Shown: positions 7,182 to 16,624, counted from the stretch's first letter. The stretch: 62,503 bases of DNA from an uncultured Bacteroidales bacterium (GCA_947168515.1 CAMVMF010000002.1:1-62503); one strand, 5' to 3'. Translations and numbers: made by a program. Notes: generated from the letters alone by a model not told the origin.

Positions 7182-8228
7182 ATGAACAATAGGGAGGATA
7201 TGGTAGGCATCAAAGGTCAGATTCAGAAGATTTGGGACTACCTTTTGCAGCTTTGGAAAAAAGTGTTGCGGTGGAAGTGGGTGAAATGGACCCGTTTCGC
7301 TGTCCATAATTTCTCTATTCCAGGCAACAAGGACGTGCCTCTCTACGATGTGATTTCCTACCTCATGCAGGGCATTATCGATGGCAAACTGTGGCGTGCC
7401 TCCAAAGGCTTGGCCTACTCTTTCTTGATGGCCATGCCCCCGCTGCTTATCTTTATGTTCACCCTCATCGCCTATTTGCCTGTGGCGGGTTTGCAAGACG
7501 AACTTCTAATTCAGCTGCACGATATCATCCCGGCCAAAATCTACGGCCCCATCGCCAACACCATCAACGATGTGATGACTCACCGTCATTCCAGCTTGCT
7601 TTCCATTGGCTTCGCCCTTTCCATCATCCTGGCTGCTAATGCTGTGCATGGCATGATGATGTATTTCTCCGACCGCAGCAACGAGGTGCGTCCGTTTGTC
7701 ACCCGTTATATGGTGTGCATCGGTATCGTCTTCCTTCTCTATGTTGCAGTGATTGTTATGCTGGTCTTGCTGCTGGGATACAAAACGGTGTTGATCTGGC
7801 TCTTCAAGCAGGGCATTTTGCTGCCGGGCTCCTTCACCCATATCGTCATCGCCATCGGCCGATGGATTATCATGATTGCCGTAGGCCTCTTCACCCTCAT
7901 GACCATTTATTATCTTATTCCCATGAAAAAATCCCGTGTTGGTTTTTTCTCTCCGGGTCCAGTCTTCACCCTGGCACTTTTCTTGGTGATGTCGTGGGCC
8001 TTCCGCATCTATTTGGTCAATTTCAACCGCTACAATCTGCTCTACGGCTCTATTGGCACATTGCTGCTGATTCTGCTGTGGATGTTGCTCAACTGCATGG
8101 TGCTCATGATGGGCTACGAAATCAATGTGGCCATCCATAGCGGCACTATTAACGGCAAACCAGCCAAACGACACAAATTGTCTGTCTATACCCGCAAACG
8201 TAAAAACGAAACCTGTTACGTCAATTAG
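7182..8228 (+). CDS. YihY/BrkB family inner-membrane protein
   Basis: This 348-aa integral membrane protein has about six hydrophobic segments (for example FLMAMPPLLIFMFTLIAYLP, VCIGIVFLLYVAVIVMLVLL, LLLILLWMLLNCMVLMMGYE) and the family's N-terminal AKGLAYSFLMAMPP region. It was once called ribonuclease BN; that activity is no longer accepted, and the physiological role is unknown. GGGAGG at 7192-7197 lies only 2 nt before an internal ATG at 7200, too close for normal use, so 7182 is kept; 7200 remains possible. It lies 54 bp after nadC and 33 bp before the methyltransferase gene, so the three may be co-transcribed. Confidence 0.85.
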   Translation: MNNREDMVGIKGQIQKIWDYLLQLWKKVLRWKWVKWTRFAVHNFSIPGNKDVPLYDVISYLMQGIIDGKLWRASKGLAYSFLMAMPPLLIFMFTLIAYLPVAGLQDELLIQLHDIIPAKIYGPIANTINDVMTHRHSSLLSIGFALSIILAANAVHGMMMYFSDRSNEVRPFVTRYMVCIGIVFLLYVAVIVMLVLLLGYKTVLIWLFKQGILLPGSFTHIVIAIGRWIIMIAVGLFTLMTIYYLIPMKKSRVGFFSPGPVFTLALFLVMSWAFRIYLVNFNRYNLLYGSIGTLLLILLWMLLNCMVLMMGYEINVAIHSGTINGKPAKRHKLSVYTRKRKNETCYVN

Positions 8229-8261
8229 TTCAAGCGAATAACAGAAAATCAATAATACAAC

Positions 8262-9476
8262 ATGATCATACAGAAACAAAATGGTAAAGTGGTGCCGGTG
8301 AAATCCTCCGGCCGCGAGAAATTCAAAATGGTTGCCAAGACCATGATGGGCTTGGAAGAGATACTGGCCGAAGAGCTGAGGGGCTGCGGCGCCGAGAATA
8401 TCGAATGCGGCAGTCGCGCTGTCACTTTCGAGGGCGATATGAGAGTCCTCTATCGCGCCAACTATACCTGCCGTACCGCATTGGCCATCCTCAAGCCTTT
8501 TGCTGAATTTGAGGCCAACAACGAGCAGCAGCTCTACGACCAAGTCTACCAGATCCGTTGGGAAAAAATCCTTGATGTCGACTGCACCTTCATGATCGAC
8601 AGCGTCACCAGTGGCGATATTTTCACCCACTCTTATTATGCCGCTCTCAAGACCAAGGATGCCATCGTGGACCGCTTCCGCCGCAATTTCGGCCAGCGTC
8701 CCACCATCGACACCGAGACCCCCGACTATAAATTCAATCTCCACATCCGCGACAATCAGGTCACCCTTCTCATCAACTCCAGTGGCGACTCTCTTCACAA
8801 GCGCGGCTACCGCCAGGCGGTGGGCATCGCCCCCATCAACGAGGTGCTGGCTGCGGGTCTGATCAAACTGACTGGTTGGAAGTGCGACACCAACTTCTAC
8901 GACCCCATGTGCGGCTCTGGCACCTTGGTGATTGAAGCCGCCATGATGGCTAACAACATCCCTGCCCAGTACTACCGTGGCGGCAAGTTCGCCTTCAAGC
9001 GCTGGAAGGAGTTCAACCTCGGTGAATGGAAGAGCGTGAAGGAACAGGAAGACCGCAAAATCGGCGCCGGCGATTACGACTGCGAGATCTGGGGCAACGA
9101 CATCGATATGCAGGTGCTTCAGCAGGCCGAGAAAAATCTCGAGTTCACCAAATTGCACAAGGATGTGATGCTTTTCTGCGGCTCCTTCGAGGACCAGGAT
9201 CCTCCCGAGGGCAAAACGCTCATTGTCACCAATCCTCCCTACGGCGAACGCATCAAAATTGAGGACCTCAATGCCATGTACGAACAGTTGGGCGATACTT
9301 TCAAAAAGAAATATGGCGAAAACTGTGAGGTGTGGCTCATCACCAGCGACTTCGAAGCCATGAAACACATCGGCCTCAAGCCTAGCAAGAAAATACCGCT
9401 GCTCAATGGTCAGCTCGACTGCCGTTTCCTCAAGTTCGAACTCTACGAGGGAAGCAAGAAGGCCAGCAAGCTTTGA
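8262..9476 (+). CDS. THUMP-domain 23S rRNA/RNA N2-guanine methyltransferase
   Basis: This 404-aa cytoplasmic enzyme is of the class I SAM-dependent RNA methyltransferase family (RlmL N-terminal half / YpsC type). Residues ~25-170 form the ferredoxin-like plus THUMP region (FKMVAKTMMGLEEILAEEL ... SGDSLHKRGYR). The Rossmann domain follows with DPMCGSGTLVIEAA near residue 213 and catalytic NPPYGERI near residue 323. E. coli RlmL is a fusion with a second methyltransferase domain; that second half is absent here, as is usual in Bacteroidota. Expected target: N2 of a guanine in 23S rRNA; the exact base is not deducible from sequence. Confidence 0.88.
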   Translation: MIIQKQNGKVVPVKSSGREKFKMVAKTMMGLEEILAEELRGCGAENIECGSRAVTFEGDMRVLYRANYTCRTALAILKPFAEFEANNEQQLYDQVYQIRWEKILDVDCTFMIDSVTSGDIFTHSYYAALKTKDAIVDRFRRNFGQRPTIDTETPDYKFNLHIRDNQVTLLINSSGDSLHKRGYRQAVGIAPINEVLAAGLIKLTGWKCDTNFYDPMCGSGTLVIEAAMMANNIPAQYYRGGKFAFKRWKEFNLGEWKSVKEQEDRKIGAGDYDCEIWGNDIDMQVLQQAEKNLEFTKLHKDVMLFCGSFEDQDPPEGKTLIVTNPPYGERIKIEDLNAMYEQLGDTFKKKYGENCEVWLITSDFEAMKHIGLKPSKKIPLLNGQLDCRFLKFELYEGSKKASKL

Positions 9477-9793
9477 AAAACTATAAAGCCCTTTTGTAAA
9501 CTATAAAGTAAAAACTAAAAACTAAAAGGATGGGCGGGGTTGAGGGTTGAGGGTTTAGAGTTGAGATTTGAGAGTTGAGGGTTGAGAGTTGTTTTACTTT
9601 TCAAAATGCCAATAAACTTTTTAGTTTTTAGTTTTTACCTTTTACTTTTCAAAATGCCAATAAACTATTTAGTTTTTAGTTTTTACCTTTTACCTTTGAC
9701 AACTCCCTTTTAGTTTTTAGTTTTTAGTTTTTACTTTCAAGTGGCCCCGTCCACCCTTTTAGTTTTTACCTTTTACCTTAAACTTTATACCTC
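9477..9793. repeat. Intergenic repeat block (heptamer and TAAAAACT arrays)
   Basis: This gene-free block holds a TTGAGAR-type heptamer array at 9539-9591 and arrays of TTTTTAGT / ACTAAAAA on both sides. A ~50-bp unit beginning ACTTTTCAAAATGCCAATAA occurs twice in tandem (about 9597 and 9649) and again at about 35217. No promoter or coding frame stands out. Confidence 0.75.
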
Positions 9794-10696
9794 ATGCTCC
9801 TCGATGCCCAGTGGATTAAGCATACGGCCCTGGCCTTAGGCTTCGATGCCTGCGGCTTGGCCGTGGCTGCCCCTATCCCGCACAGCCAGTGGGATCTCCA
9901 GCAGTGGCTTGCCGCGGGCCGCCATGCCGATATGCACTACATGGAGGAGCATGTGGACAAACGCTACGACCCCACCCTGCTGGTGCCTGGGGCCAAGACC
10001 GTTATTTCCGTGTTGTTGGGCTACAAGCCTTCCGCCCTCATGGAGGGGACAGTCAAAATTGCCCAGTATGCCTATGGCGAGGACTATCATGAGCGACTCA
10101 AGCGGCTTCTCTATCAGCTGCTTTCCGCCCTCAGCGACCGCTACCCCGATCTTCAAGGCCGCCCCTTTGTCGACACCGCCCCTATCAGCGACAAGTACTG
10201 GGCCGTGCAGGCGGGCTTGGGATGGCGGGGCAAGAACACCCTACTGGTCAATCCGACACTGGGCTCCTACTGCTTTATTGGTGAATTGGTCGTCACCCTT
10301 GCCGCCGATGCTTACGACACCCCTCTGCCCGATGGCTGCGGCACTTGTGAGCGGTGCCTGAAGGCCTGCCCCAACCATGCCATCGTGCCCAGCCCCCTGC
10401 CTGCCGTGGGCACCCAGGTCGATGCCCGCCGCTGCGCCTCCTATCACACCATTGAAAACCGCGCGGAAACCCTTCCGCCCGATGTGAAGCTCTCTGGCTA
10501 TGCCTTTGGTTGCGACTGTTGTCAGCTTGCCTGCCCCTACAATGTCGACGCCGCCACACGCTACCAGCTCACCGATGCCGATAAAGAACGCTTAGGGTCC
10601 CTTGCCCAGGCCGATGAGGCCTCATTCAAAAAGGCCACCCGCCACACCGCACTCAACCGCATCAAGTACTGCCAGTGGCAGAGGAATAAACGCTAA
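9794..10696 (+). CDS. queG: Epoxyqueuosine reductase
   Basis: QueG catalyses the last step of queuosine synthesis in tRNA, reducing epoxyqueuosine with cobalamin and two [4Fe-4S] clusters. The 300-aa product carries LGFDACGLAVA at the N-terminus, the catalytic/cobalamin region FVDTAPISDKYWAVQAGLGW, and two ferredoxin cluster motifs, CGTCERCLKACP (near residue 182) and CDCCQLACPYN (near 239). It lacks the C-terminal HEAT-repeat extension of longer homologues such as that of E. coli, and is near the short-form length. The ATG follows the repeat block directly. No other queuosine genes are in the window. Confidence 0.93.
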   Translation: MLLDAQWIKHTALALGFDACGLAVAAPIPHSQWDLQQWLAAGRHADMHYMEEHVDKRYDPTLLVPGAKTVISVLLGYKPSALMEGTVKIAQYAYGEDYHERLKRLLYQLLSALSDRYPDLQGRPFVDTAPISDKYWAVQAGLGWRGKNTLLVNPTLGSYCFIGELVVTLAADAYDTPLPDGCGTCERCLKACPNHAIVPSPLPAVGTQVDARRCASYHTIENRAETLPPDVKLSGYAFGCDCCQLACPYNVDAATRYQLTDADKERLGSLAQADEASFKKATRHTALNRIKYCQWQRNKR

Positions 10697-10895
10697 ACGA
10701 GTCATACCCTTCCCCATCATCCTTCTTTGTGTATAGGGACGGCCTGCCCTCCATACACGTTGCCTTCAGCAAAAAAGGTGACGCGCATCCGCTATTTCCG
10801 TCAAGCCCAAACCGGCCGTCAACCTTGAAAGAACGGTCTGAGTTAAATACATTTAAACAAAATATGTATTGTGTTTTCAATTGAAAAAAAAGTAG

Positions 10896-10903
10896 TACTT
10901 TTG
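10896..10903 (+). promoter_or_regulatory. -7 element upstream of the small-peptide gene
   Basis: TACTTTTG matches TAnnTTTG; no good -33 is visible. It gives a long leader of about 110 nt before ATG 11021. The 10697-11020 spacer otherwise shows no gene; the leader is AT-rich with no long stable stem that I can see. Confidence 0.5.
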
Positions 10904-11020
10904 CAATTCGTGGATAAAGAGCAAGATATGGCTAATTGCTTAGTATACTAGCATATATAGTGAAATATTGCTTCTATTCATTGAGTCGAAAAAAAGTGTA
11001 ATTAAAATAGTATAACAAAA

Positions 11021-11224
11021 ATGCGAAAGGACAAAATGTACCAGCCACCGGTCTTAAAGGTGGTAGCCTTTAAAGTAGAAAACGGTTTCCTTACTAGTAA
11101 TGGAGGACAAGGCGGTGTTAATTTCGGTGGCACCCCTGAAACGGGATTAATTACTGATAACCCCCAAACTAACAAGTCGGGTTTGGGTCAATATGGTTAT
11201 GAAAGCCTTTTCTCAAGAAATTAA
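11021..11224 (+). CDS. Small Bacteroidales peptide of unknown function (67 aa)
   Basis: The product begins MRKDKMYQPPVLKVVAFKVE, has a Gly/Asn-rich middle (SNGGQGGVNFGGTPETG) and ends QYGYESLFSRN. Short genes with a [YQ]xxP-x-[VI]-x-V-hydrophobic start and Gly-rich tail are common in Bacteroidales, often next to secreted-protein genes; no function is established that I know of. The layout (conserved leader-like half, Gly-rich core) resembles a precursor peptide, but I see no maturation enzyme beside it. It lies 23 bp upstream of the fimbrillin-like lipoprotein gene and probably shares its transcript. Confidence 0.6.
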   Translation: MRKDKMYQPPVLKVVAFKVENGFLTSNGGQGGVNFGGTPETGLITDNPQTNKSGLGQYGYESLFSRN

Positions 11225-11247
11225 ATATGACCTTTAAAATCAACTGA

Positions 11248-13016
11248 ATGATGAAGAATAGAAATTTCTTTTATATGGCTGTGGCGCTGTGTTGCACAGT
11301 CTTCTTTGGCGCCTGCAACAAAGATAATGATTTTGTCGATTTTGGAGCCAGCATTGCCTCGTATGGAAATAATGGTTCCAAGGTATATGTTGATGGTGGT
11401 CTCACGGGTACTCATTTTGCCTATTGGCACGCGGGCGACAAAGTGATGATTAACGGTACAAAATATTCTGTCACTTTGTCTAATGATGATCAAGTTGCTG
11501 CCATCAACGGTGTTGCGGTAAATAGCAATGGCTATTATGCCATTTATCCTTGTGATAAGATTGTCACCTCCAGCAATACCTCCAGCAATAGTGGCTACCC
11601 TACTATCCTTTTGCCTCAAGTGCAAATCTTTGAGAAGGATAATTCAGATAAACAGCTTATCAAAGCACCCATGGCAGCTTATAGCTCTAATACAGGACGT
11701 CGCACGCTAAATTTCACCAATCTTTGCAGCCTGATAGAAGTGACCCTCCCAGAGACGAAGGATGTGGCTTACATTCAGGTCACAAGCAACAACCATTACT
11801 TGTGGGGCGAGGCAACTATTTCTGGAGAAAGCACCCCGAGCCTTACGATTAACGATACATACATGGAAAACAATTACTACACAAATAACCATACCGTTAT
11901 TCTCGACTGCTCCTCCAATGGCTCTAACGGAAGCAACACTGGTGGAGCAGCTGCAGATGGTACGCAAAGTGCTGGGCCTTTCTATGTTGTGGTCCCTGCC
12001 AATAACTATGATGATCTCAAAGTAGAAGTATACATATATGAAAGTGGTAGCGATAATTATCGTCGAGTGGTTAAACGGTATTCTGCATCAGCCCCGGTCC
12101 CTACTGGTTCCACCTCCACCACCGTTAGCACTAATGTTGCTTCTAATATGATTTATCACATTGCAATGCCGAGAAGTACTGAAACTGTTCAGCCTTCATA
12201 TCCTGGCTTAGGTACAGGTGAGTTCTCTGTTTCTTCCACTAAGAAAGTGCGTTTCTCGCAGGGCAACCTCCAATATCTGGCAAGAAAGGGCATGTGGCGT
12301 TTCGCTCCCAATCAGTGGGATATCATTGGCAATGCAGCAGGCAATACAACGGAATCCGGACGCGAGAGCCAAAATGCATGGATTGACCTTTTCGGCTATG
12401 GTACTAGTGGAAAAACAGTAAACAATTCTAATTCTACTTCTACGTATTATCCTTATCAATATGCGAGATATAGTTATGGCCCTACTCAGGATATATCTGG
12501 TACTCAATTTGATTGGGGTGTAAATGAGATTTGCAATGGTGGCAATCAGCCCAACAAATGGCGTACATTGACCAAAGATGAGTGGCAATTCTTAATTGCT
12601 AATGCTTCTGGTTATGATGATGATAGGAAACGTGGAGGCAAATGTGGATTAGCTTCAGTGACTGTAGGAGAACATACTTACAAGGGACTTGTATTAGTTC
12701 CCGATAATTATGATGGCCTAAGTTTTACAAACCAGTTTTATAAGGTAATAAATGAGGAAAGTTGGAATATTTATAGCCTGTATTCCTGCCCTGTGCTGGT
12801 CAGCGCAATGGGTTAGGTGTGACTCAAGATTATGTAAGTACTACCACAAACGCCGAAATGGATGGATTTTATTGGTCTAGTTCGTATAGTAGTAATAATA
12901 GCTCCTGGTTTTTCAAATTGACACTATATCAAAATAATTCTGGTGGAATGGTTTCATGCATACCAGAGACCACCGATATGGGCTTGTCCGTCCGCCTCGT
13001 TCGTGACGTAGATTAG
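11248..13016 (+). pseudogene. Fimbrillin-like lipoprotein, frameshifted near 12780
   Basis: The frame opens with a lipoprotein signal (ALCCTVFFGAC, Cys23). It continues with a fimbrillin-like (Mfa1/FimA-type) N-terminal part: FAYWHAGDKVMINGTKYSV, YYAIYPCDKI, LNFTNLCSLIEVTLP. The C-terminal half reads KVRFSQGNLQYLA ... GFYWSSSY ... GLSVRLVRDV, the FISUMP/C-lectin-like domain frequent in Bacteroidales. Translation runs out at TAG 12814-12816, but frame -1 from about 12777 on encodes the missing FLPCAGQRNGLGVTQDYV and continues to TAG at 13016. A one-base loss between about 12775 and 12783 explains this. It is a real pseudogene, a phase-variable gene, or a sequencing error. Confidence 0.75.
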
Positions 13017-13039
13017 AATTATTTTTCAACCAATAAAAA

Positions 13040-13069
13040 GGGACATCCATCGTAGGATGTCCCTTTTTT
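13040..13069 (+). terminator. Rho-independent terminator
   Basis: A 9-bp perfect stem GGGACATCC / GGATGTCCC with a 6-nt loop is followed by TTTTTT. Confidence 0.9.
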
Positions 13070-13155
13070 ATTTCTCAGAGGGTGTCTGTGGGGAGCAGGG
13101 GTAGCTCCTTTTATTGAGGTCAAAATACTCTTTTTTGGGGCTTTTCAAAGGAATT

Positions 13156-14994
13156 TCATTTAGAGTGATGTTTCTTTTGTTTGGGGAACCGGATACCGGG
13201 AAACCACGACCGGACGGGCTGCTCCAAGCCTAGGCCGTTCATGTAGTTGTAGGTGGCCAAACTCAGTCCTCGACCCACTTCGGCAATGTCGTAGTCGAAC
13301 TGGTTGTTGTTGTTTTCCGACGGGTAGTGTGGGTTGCTCAAGGCTTCCCAGTCAACCTCGTTGTTGCAGAACGGGTGGGGCTGCAGGGTGGTCCTTCGGG
13401 CTCCGTATTTCTCTGGTTCAAGGCCTGACGGACTGTGGCAGGTCATGGCATAGCGGTGCCAGAAGGCACTTTGGATGAGGCCATCATCGAACATCTGCCG
13501 TACGATGTCGAGGGCTTCGAGGGTTTCCTCCAATGTCTCGGTGGGGAACCCATACATCAGATACGTATGCACCATGATGCCGTATTGGTGAAAGTTGTCA
13601 AAGACCTCTCGCGCCTGGGCTATGCTTACTCCCTTGCTGATCAGTTTTAGCAGGCGGTCCGATGCAACCTCCAGTCCGCCACTCACCGCCACACAGCCGG
13701 CATCGGAGAGCAGGCTGCACAATTCCTCGGTATAGGCTTTCTCAAAGCGTATGTTGCCCCAGAAGCTGAGCGTTAGGCGGCGACGCAGAATCTCTTCGCA
13801 CACCTCTCGCAGCAGCTTGGGCGGCAGCGCCTCGTCGACGAAATGGAACCCCGTGGCCCCTGTTTGCTCCATGATGTGCTCCATGCGGTCCACCACGGTG
13901 CCAGCCGTGGGAGCGTCGTAACGGCCTATGTAGTCCAGCCGTGTGTCGCAGAAGGCGCAACGGTGCCAGTAGCAGCCGTGGGCCATCATCATCTTGTTCC
14001 AGTTGCCTTGGCTCCACAAGCGCTGCATGGGGTTAGTCATGTCGGCCAGCGAGATGTATTTCTCCAGCGGCAGGCCAGCAAAGTCGGGGGTTGGCTGTCT
14101 GTCGAACGGCACATTTTCTGCCGAGGGAACCAGCGTCATTTTCCCTTTCGTGATGGTGCGCACCAATTGGTCGGCACCTATTTTCCCTTCCAAATGTTCG
14201 GCGAGGCGGAGCAGGGGCAGCTCGCCGTCGTCGAAGCAGATGCTGTGGCAGTAGTCAAAGATGCGCGGGTCGCTCAGCTGCCGCCATTCGGTGTTGACGA
14301 AGCCACCGCCGAGGTTCACGTGGGCATGGGTGTGCTGCATGATGTGTCTTCCACAGCGCAACGCCCCATACAGACAGCCCGGGAAAGGTATCGTGAAGGC
14401 TACGATATCGGGGTTTTCTATCGCCACATGCTCCATTAGCAACGTCATCATCAGGTGGTCGATGATGGTCTCTGGGGCGTTGAGCGAGGCTTCTATTTCG
14501 TCAAATGTGGGTGCATAGTTGGCTATCTGCTCGGCGTAGCGGATGAGGTCGAAATGGGAGTCTGTATGCTCACGTACATAGTCGGCAATGTCCTCTATGA
14601 AAAGGGTGGCCAGATAGCGTGCCTTGTCTTCGGTACCCGAGGTGCCATAGGCCCATTCCATGTCGGCCAACTGGCCAAAGCGGGGCCCTTCGGGCAGCAG
14701 GCTGCGGTTGGCAATGCGGGCGGCCAGGGTGTTGTCCCTGCCGCGAAGAAAGCGCAGTACGGGCTCCACCACGTCGCTGCATCGCAACAGATATTCCTTC
14801 TCCTCAGGGTCGCTGACCCTTCGGGCATAGTCTTGCAGCCATGCTGTGCTGTAGATGCGGTCTACCATTTCTATGCCTAGGTCGGCCTGGGCCACCCCAT
14901 GGCCTTGCGCCTGCAGGTAGCCTTTCAGCACCGTGGTGGCAGGGTAGGGGGTGTTGAGTTGCGTCAGCGGTGGTGTGAGGAGTAAGAATTTCAT
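13156..14994 (-). CDS. B12-binding-type radical SAM protein
   Basis: The product is 612 aa from ATG 14994 (MKFLLLTPPLTQLNTPYPA). The N-terminal part resembles cobalamin-binding radical SAM proteins (TTVLKGYLQAQGHGVAQADLG; VAFTIPFPGCLYGALRCGR). The radical SAM core has the cluster motif GCYWHRCAFCD near residue 340, then GFHFVDEALPP, FWGNIRFEK, SGGLEVASDRLLKLISKG and YLMYGFPTET. Such enzymes carry out methylations or rearrangements; the substrate is unknown. The longer upstream frame is rejected because the -7 element TACTTTTG lies just 4 nt before ATG 14994. The gene stands alone, divergent from the TPR gene, so context does not help. Confidence 0.8.
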   Translation of the reverse strand: MKFLLLTPPLTQLNTPYPATTVLKGYLQAQGHGVAQADLGIEMVDRIYSTAWLQDYARRVSDPEEKEYLLRCSDVVEPVLRFLRGRDNTLAARIANRSLLPEGPRFGQLADMEWAYGTSGTEDKARYLATLFIEDIADYVREHTDSHFDLIRYAEQIANYAPTFDEIEASLNAPETIIDHLMMTLLMEHVAIENPDIVAFTIPFPGCLYGALRCGRHIMQHTHAHVNLGGGFVNTEWRQLSDPRIFDYCHSICFDDGELPLLRLAEHLEGKIGADQLVRTITKGKMTLVPSAENVPFDRQPTPDFAGLPLEKYISLADMTNPMQRLWSQGNWNKMMMAHGCYWHRCAFCDTRLDYIGRYDAPTAGTVVDRMEHIMEQTGATGFHFVDEALPPKLLREVCEEILRRRLTLSFWGNIRFEKAYTEELCSLLSDAGCVAVSGGLEVASDRLLKLISKGVSIAQAREVFDNFHQYGIMVHTYLMYGFPTETLEETLEALDIVRQMFDDGLIQSAFWHRYAMTCHSPSGLEPEKYGARRTTLQPHPFCNNEVDWEALSNPHYPSENNNNQFDYDIAEVGRGLSLATYNYMNGLGLEQPVRSWFPGIRFPKQKKHHSK

Positions 14995-14998
14995 AGTG

Positions 14999-15046
14999 CA
15001 AAAGTACGAAAAAAAATCGTTTATTCGATTATTCTTCGTATTTTTG
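14999..15046. promoter_or_regulatory. Divergent promoters of radical SAM and TPR genes
   Basis: On the minus strand TACTTTTG (14999-15006) ends 4 nt before ATG 14994, leaving almost no leader. On the plus strand TATTTTTG (15039-15046) serves the gene at 15063, also with a very short leader. Confidence 0.6.
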
Positions 15047-15062
15047 CAGATTATTTGATTCC

Positions 15063-15869
15063 ATGGATATGAAGCGAATTGTTTTTCTGATACTTGCCTT
15101 GGTGGCCGTCTGCACCGCCCAGGCACAGTCTTACCCCGACCAATTTCAAGAAGCCTTGGACCGTAATGATTTCAAGGCCCAGCGTGCCATCCTTGCCGAC
15201 TGGCAGTTGGCGGCACCCTCCGACATCGACCTCTATGTCGCCCGGTGGAACTACTACGTCAATAGCTATATGGGCGAGGACCAGACCGGCAATCTCTCTG
15301 ACCGCGACCATGCTATTGTGGATAGCGGCTTTGCTGTCATCGACGAGGCCATCGCTCTCTATCCCGAGCGGCTGGAACTGCGTTTCGGCAAAATCTATTT
15401 CTTGGGACAGATTAGGCAGTGGGATGCTTTTGAGAAAGAAATCGTGCGCACCCTGGACTACTCTGAACAAATACACCACCGCTGGACCTTCAACGACTTG
15501 ATGGGACAGGGCAAAGACCTGATGACCGAGGGCCTGCAGGACTACCAGTCAGATATGTTCGCCACCATCGCCGACAAACAGCACCTCACCGCCGCCGACA
15601 GCGCCATGGTGCTGCGCATCCGCCGGGTGGCACACCGAACCATACAGGTCTTCCCCAGCGATGTCGCTGCCATAAACATGCTGGCCGTAAGCCATATGCT
15701 GCTGGAAGACTACGATGTCGCCGTCAAGCACCTCCTCCGCGCTGAGAAAATCGAGCCCACCAATCCCATCGTTCTCGCCAACCTCGTCCAGGCCTATTCC
15801 CGACTTGGTAAAAAGAAAGAGACAAAGATCTACCAGGCACGTCTCGATGCCCTGCCGCAGCAGGAGTAG
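15063..15869 (+). CDS. Exported TPR-like protein
   Basis: This 268-aa product has a signal peptide (MDMKRIVFLILALVAVCTAQAQ) and a helical mature part with TPR-like repeats. The clearest are EAIALYPERLELRFGKIYFL near residue 95 and VKHLLRAEKIEPTNPIVLANL near residue 225. It probably acts as a periplasmic or outer-membrane protein-binding scaffold; no catalytic motif is seen. Its -7 element lies 17 bp before the ATG. It is divergent from the radical SAM gene and convergent with the PAP2 phosphatase gene. I recognise no specific family. Confidence 0.7.
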   Translation: MDMKRIVFLILALVAVCTAQAQSYPDQFQEALDRNDFKAQRAILADWQLAAPSDIDLYVARWNYYVNSYMGEDQTGNLSDRDHAIVDSGFAVIDEAIALYPERLELRFGKIYFLGQIRQWDAFEKEIVRTLDYSEQIHHRWTFNDLMGQGKDLMTEGLQDYQSDMFATIADKQHLTAADSAMVLRIRRVAHRTIQVFPSDVAAINMLAVSHMLLEDYDVAVKHLLRAEKIEPTNPIVLANLVQAYSRLGKKKETKIYQARLDALPQQE

Positions 15870-15910
15870 CTACCCCCTAAGGTTTTGTGGTTTTAGAAGG
15901 CGAGGTCGCC

Positions 15911-16624
15911 TTAGTGGCAACGACTCTGGCGGGCGTATTCGCGCTTGGCCTTTTTCAGGAGCCGTTGGAATCGTTTGTCGGCATGTAGGCGGGCGATGCC
16001 CGCGCTGGCCGCTATCATGCCTGCGTCCACATCGCTCTGCCAGTGGTAGCCGGCTATAACCCGGCTCTGCCCGTACATGTAGCCACGCGCCAAGATAGTG
16101 TCGGCCCGGTCGGGGTTGAGCTCGCTCAACAGCAGGGCGGCACTCCAGCCTTCGATGGTGTGGCCAGAGGGATACGAGCCGTTGTGGCGCAGCTCATCCT
16201 CGTCATGGGGCACCAACGAAGGCTCGCTGTAGAAGACATAGGGACGTATGCGTTTGTAATGTTTCTTGGGCAGTCGGCCTACGCCGTCGTTGGTGATAAG
16301 GGCCACATAAAGTAGGTGATAGATGGCAGGAGTCTTGGTCTTTGAAAGCTCCATCCCGAATGGCTCGCTGAAAATCTGACAGATATATTCTATCCTCCAA
16401 TTGGCATCGTTGTAGGCAATGGCACCACGGAGAGAGTCTTGCCGTTGCTGTAGTCCCCATTGGTATTGGGCTTGGTCGTATGCAAAAGCAGCCGAGCCAG
16501 TGTCAGGAGGTGGCGGCAGAAAGTGGATAGGGTTGGGCATCTGCTGCGGAGTGAGCAGAGGCTCCTGTGCATTTGCAATGAAGACCAAAAACAAAAAAGA
16601 AATGAAGACAAGACTTTTGCGCAT
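15911..16624 (-). CDS. Secreted PAP2 / class A acid phosphatase
   Basis: The product is 237 aa with a signal peptide (MRKSLVFISFLFLVFIANAQ) and the three-part PAP2 signature: KKHYKRIRP near residue 126, YPSGHT near residue 150 (catalytic His), and SRVIAGYHWQSD near residue 188 (second catalytic His). With no transmembrane core beyond the signal, it fits the soluble periplasmic non-specific acid phosphatase group (PhoN type) rather than lipid phosphatases. It lies 41 bp from the convergent TPR gene; no obvious terminator separates them. The product likely releases phosphate from organic phosphomonoesters; the substrate is unknown. Confidence 0.88.
   Translation of the reverse strand: MRKSLVFISFLFLVFIANAQEPLLTPQQMPNPIHFLPPPPDTGSAAFAYDQAQYQWGLQQRQDSLRGAIAYNDANWRIEYICQIFSEPFGMELSKTKTPAIYHLLYVALITNDGVGRLPKKHYKRIRPYVFYSEPSLVPHDEDELRHNGSYPSGHTIEGWSAALLLSELNPDRADTILARGYMYGQSRVIAGYHWQSDVDAGMIAASAGIARLHADKRFQRLLKKAKREYARQSRCH

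Noticed and set aside
7506..9368. Long minus-strand open frame (620 codons) opposite the BrkB and methyltransferase genes
   Set aside because: It is the antisense shadow of two clear genes on the plus strand and has no recognisable domain; the same applies to long antisense frames opposite guaB, the peptidases and the surface cluster.
12819..13016. Possible variable region of a diversity-generating retroelement in the FISUMP-like end (GFYWSSSY ... SVRLVRDV, rich in AAT/AGT codons)
   Set aside because: The C-lectin-like ending is similar to known variable proteins, but no reverse transcriptase, no Avd-like gene and no template copy of the region are in the window.
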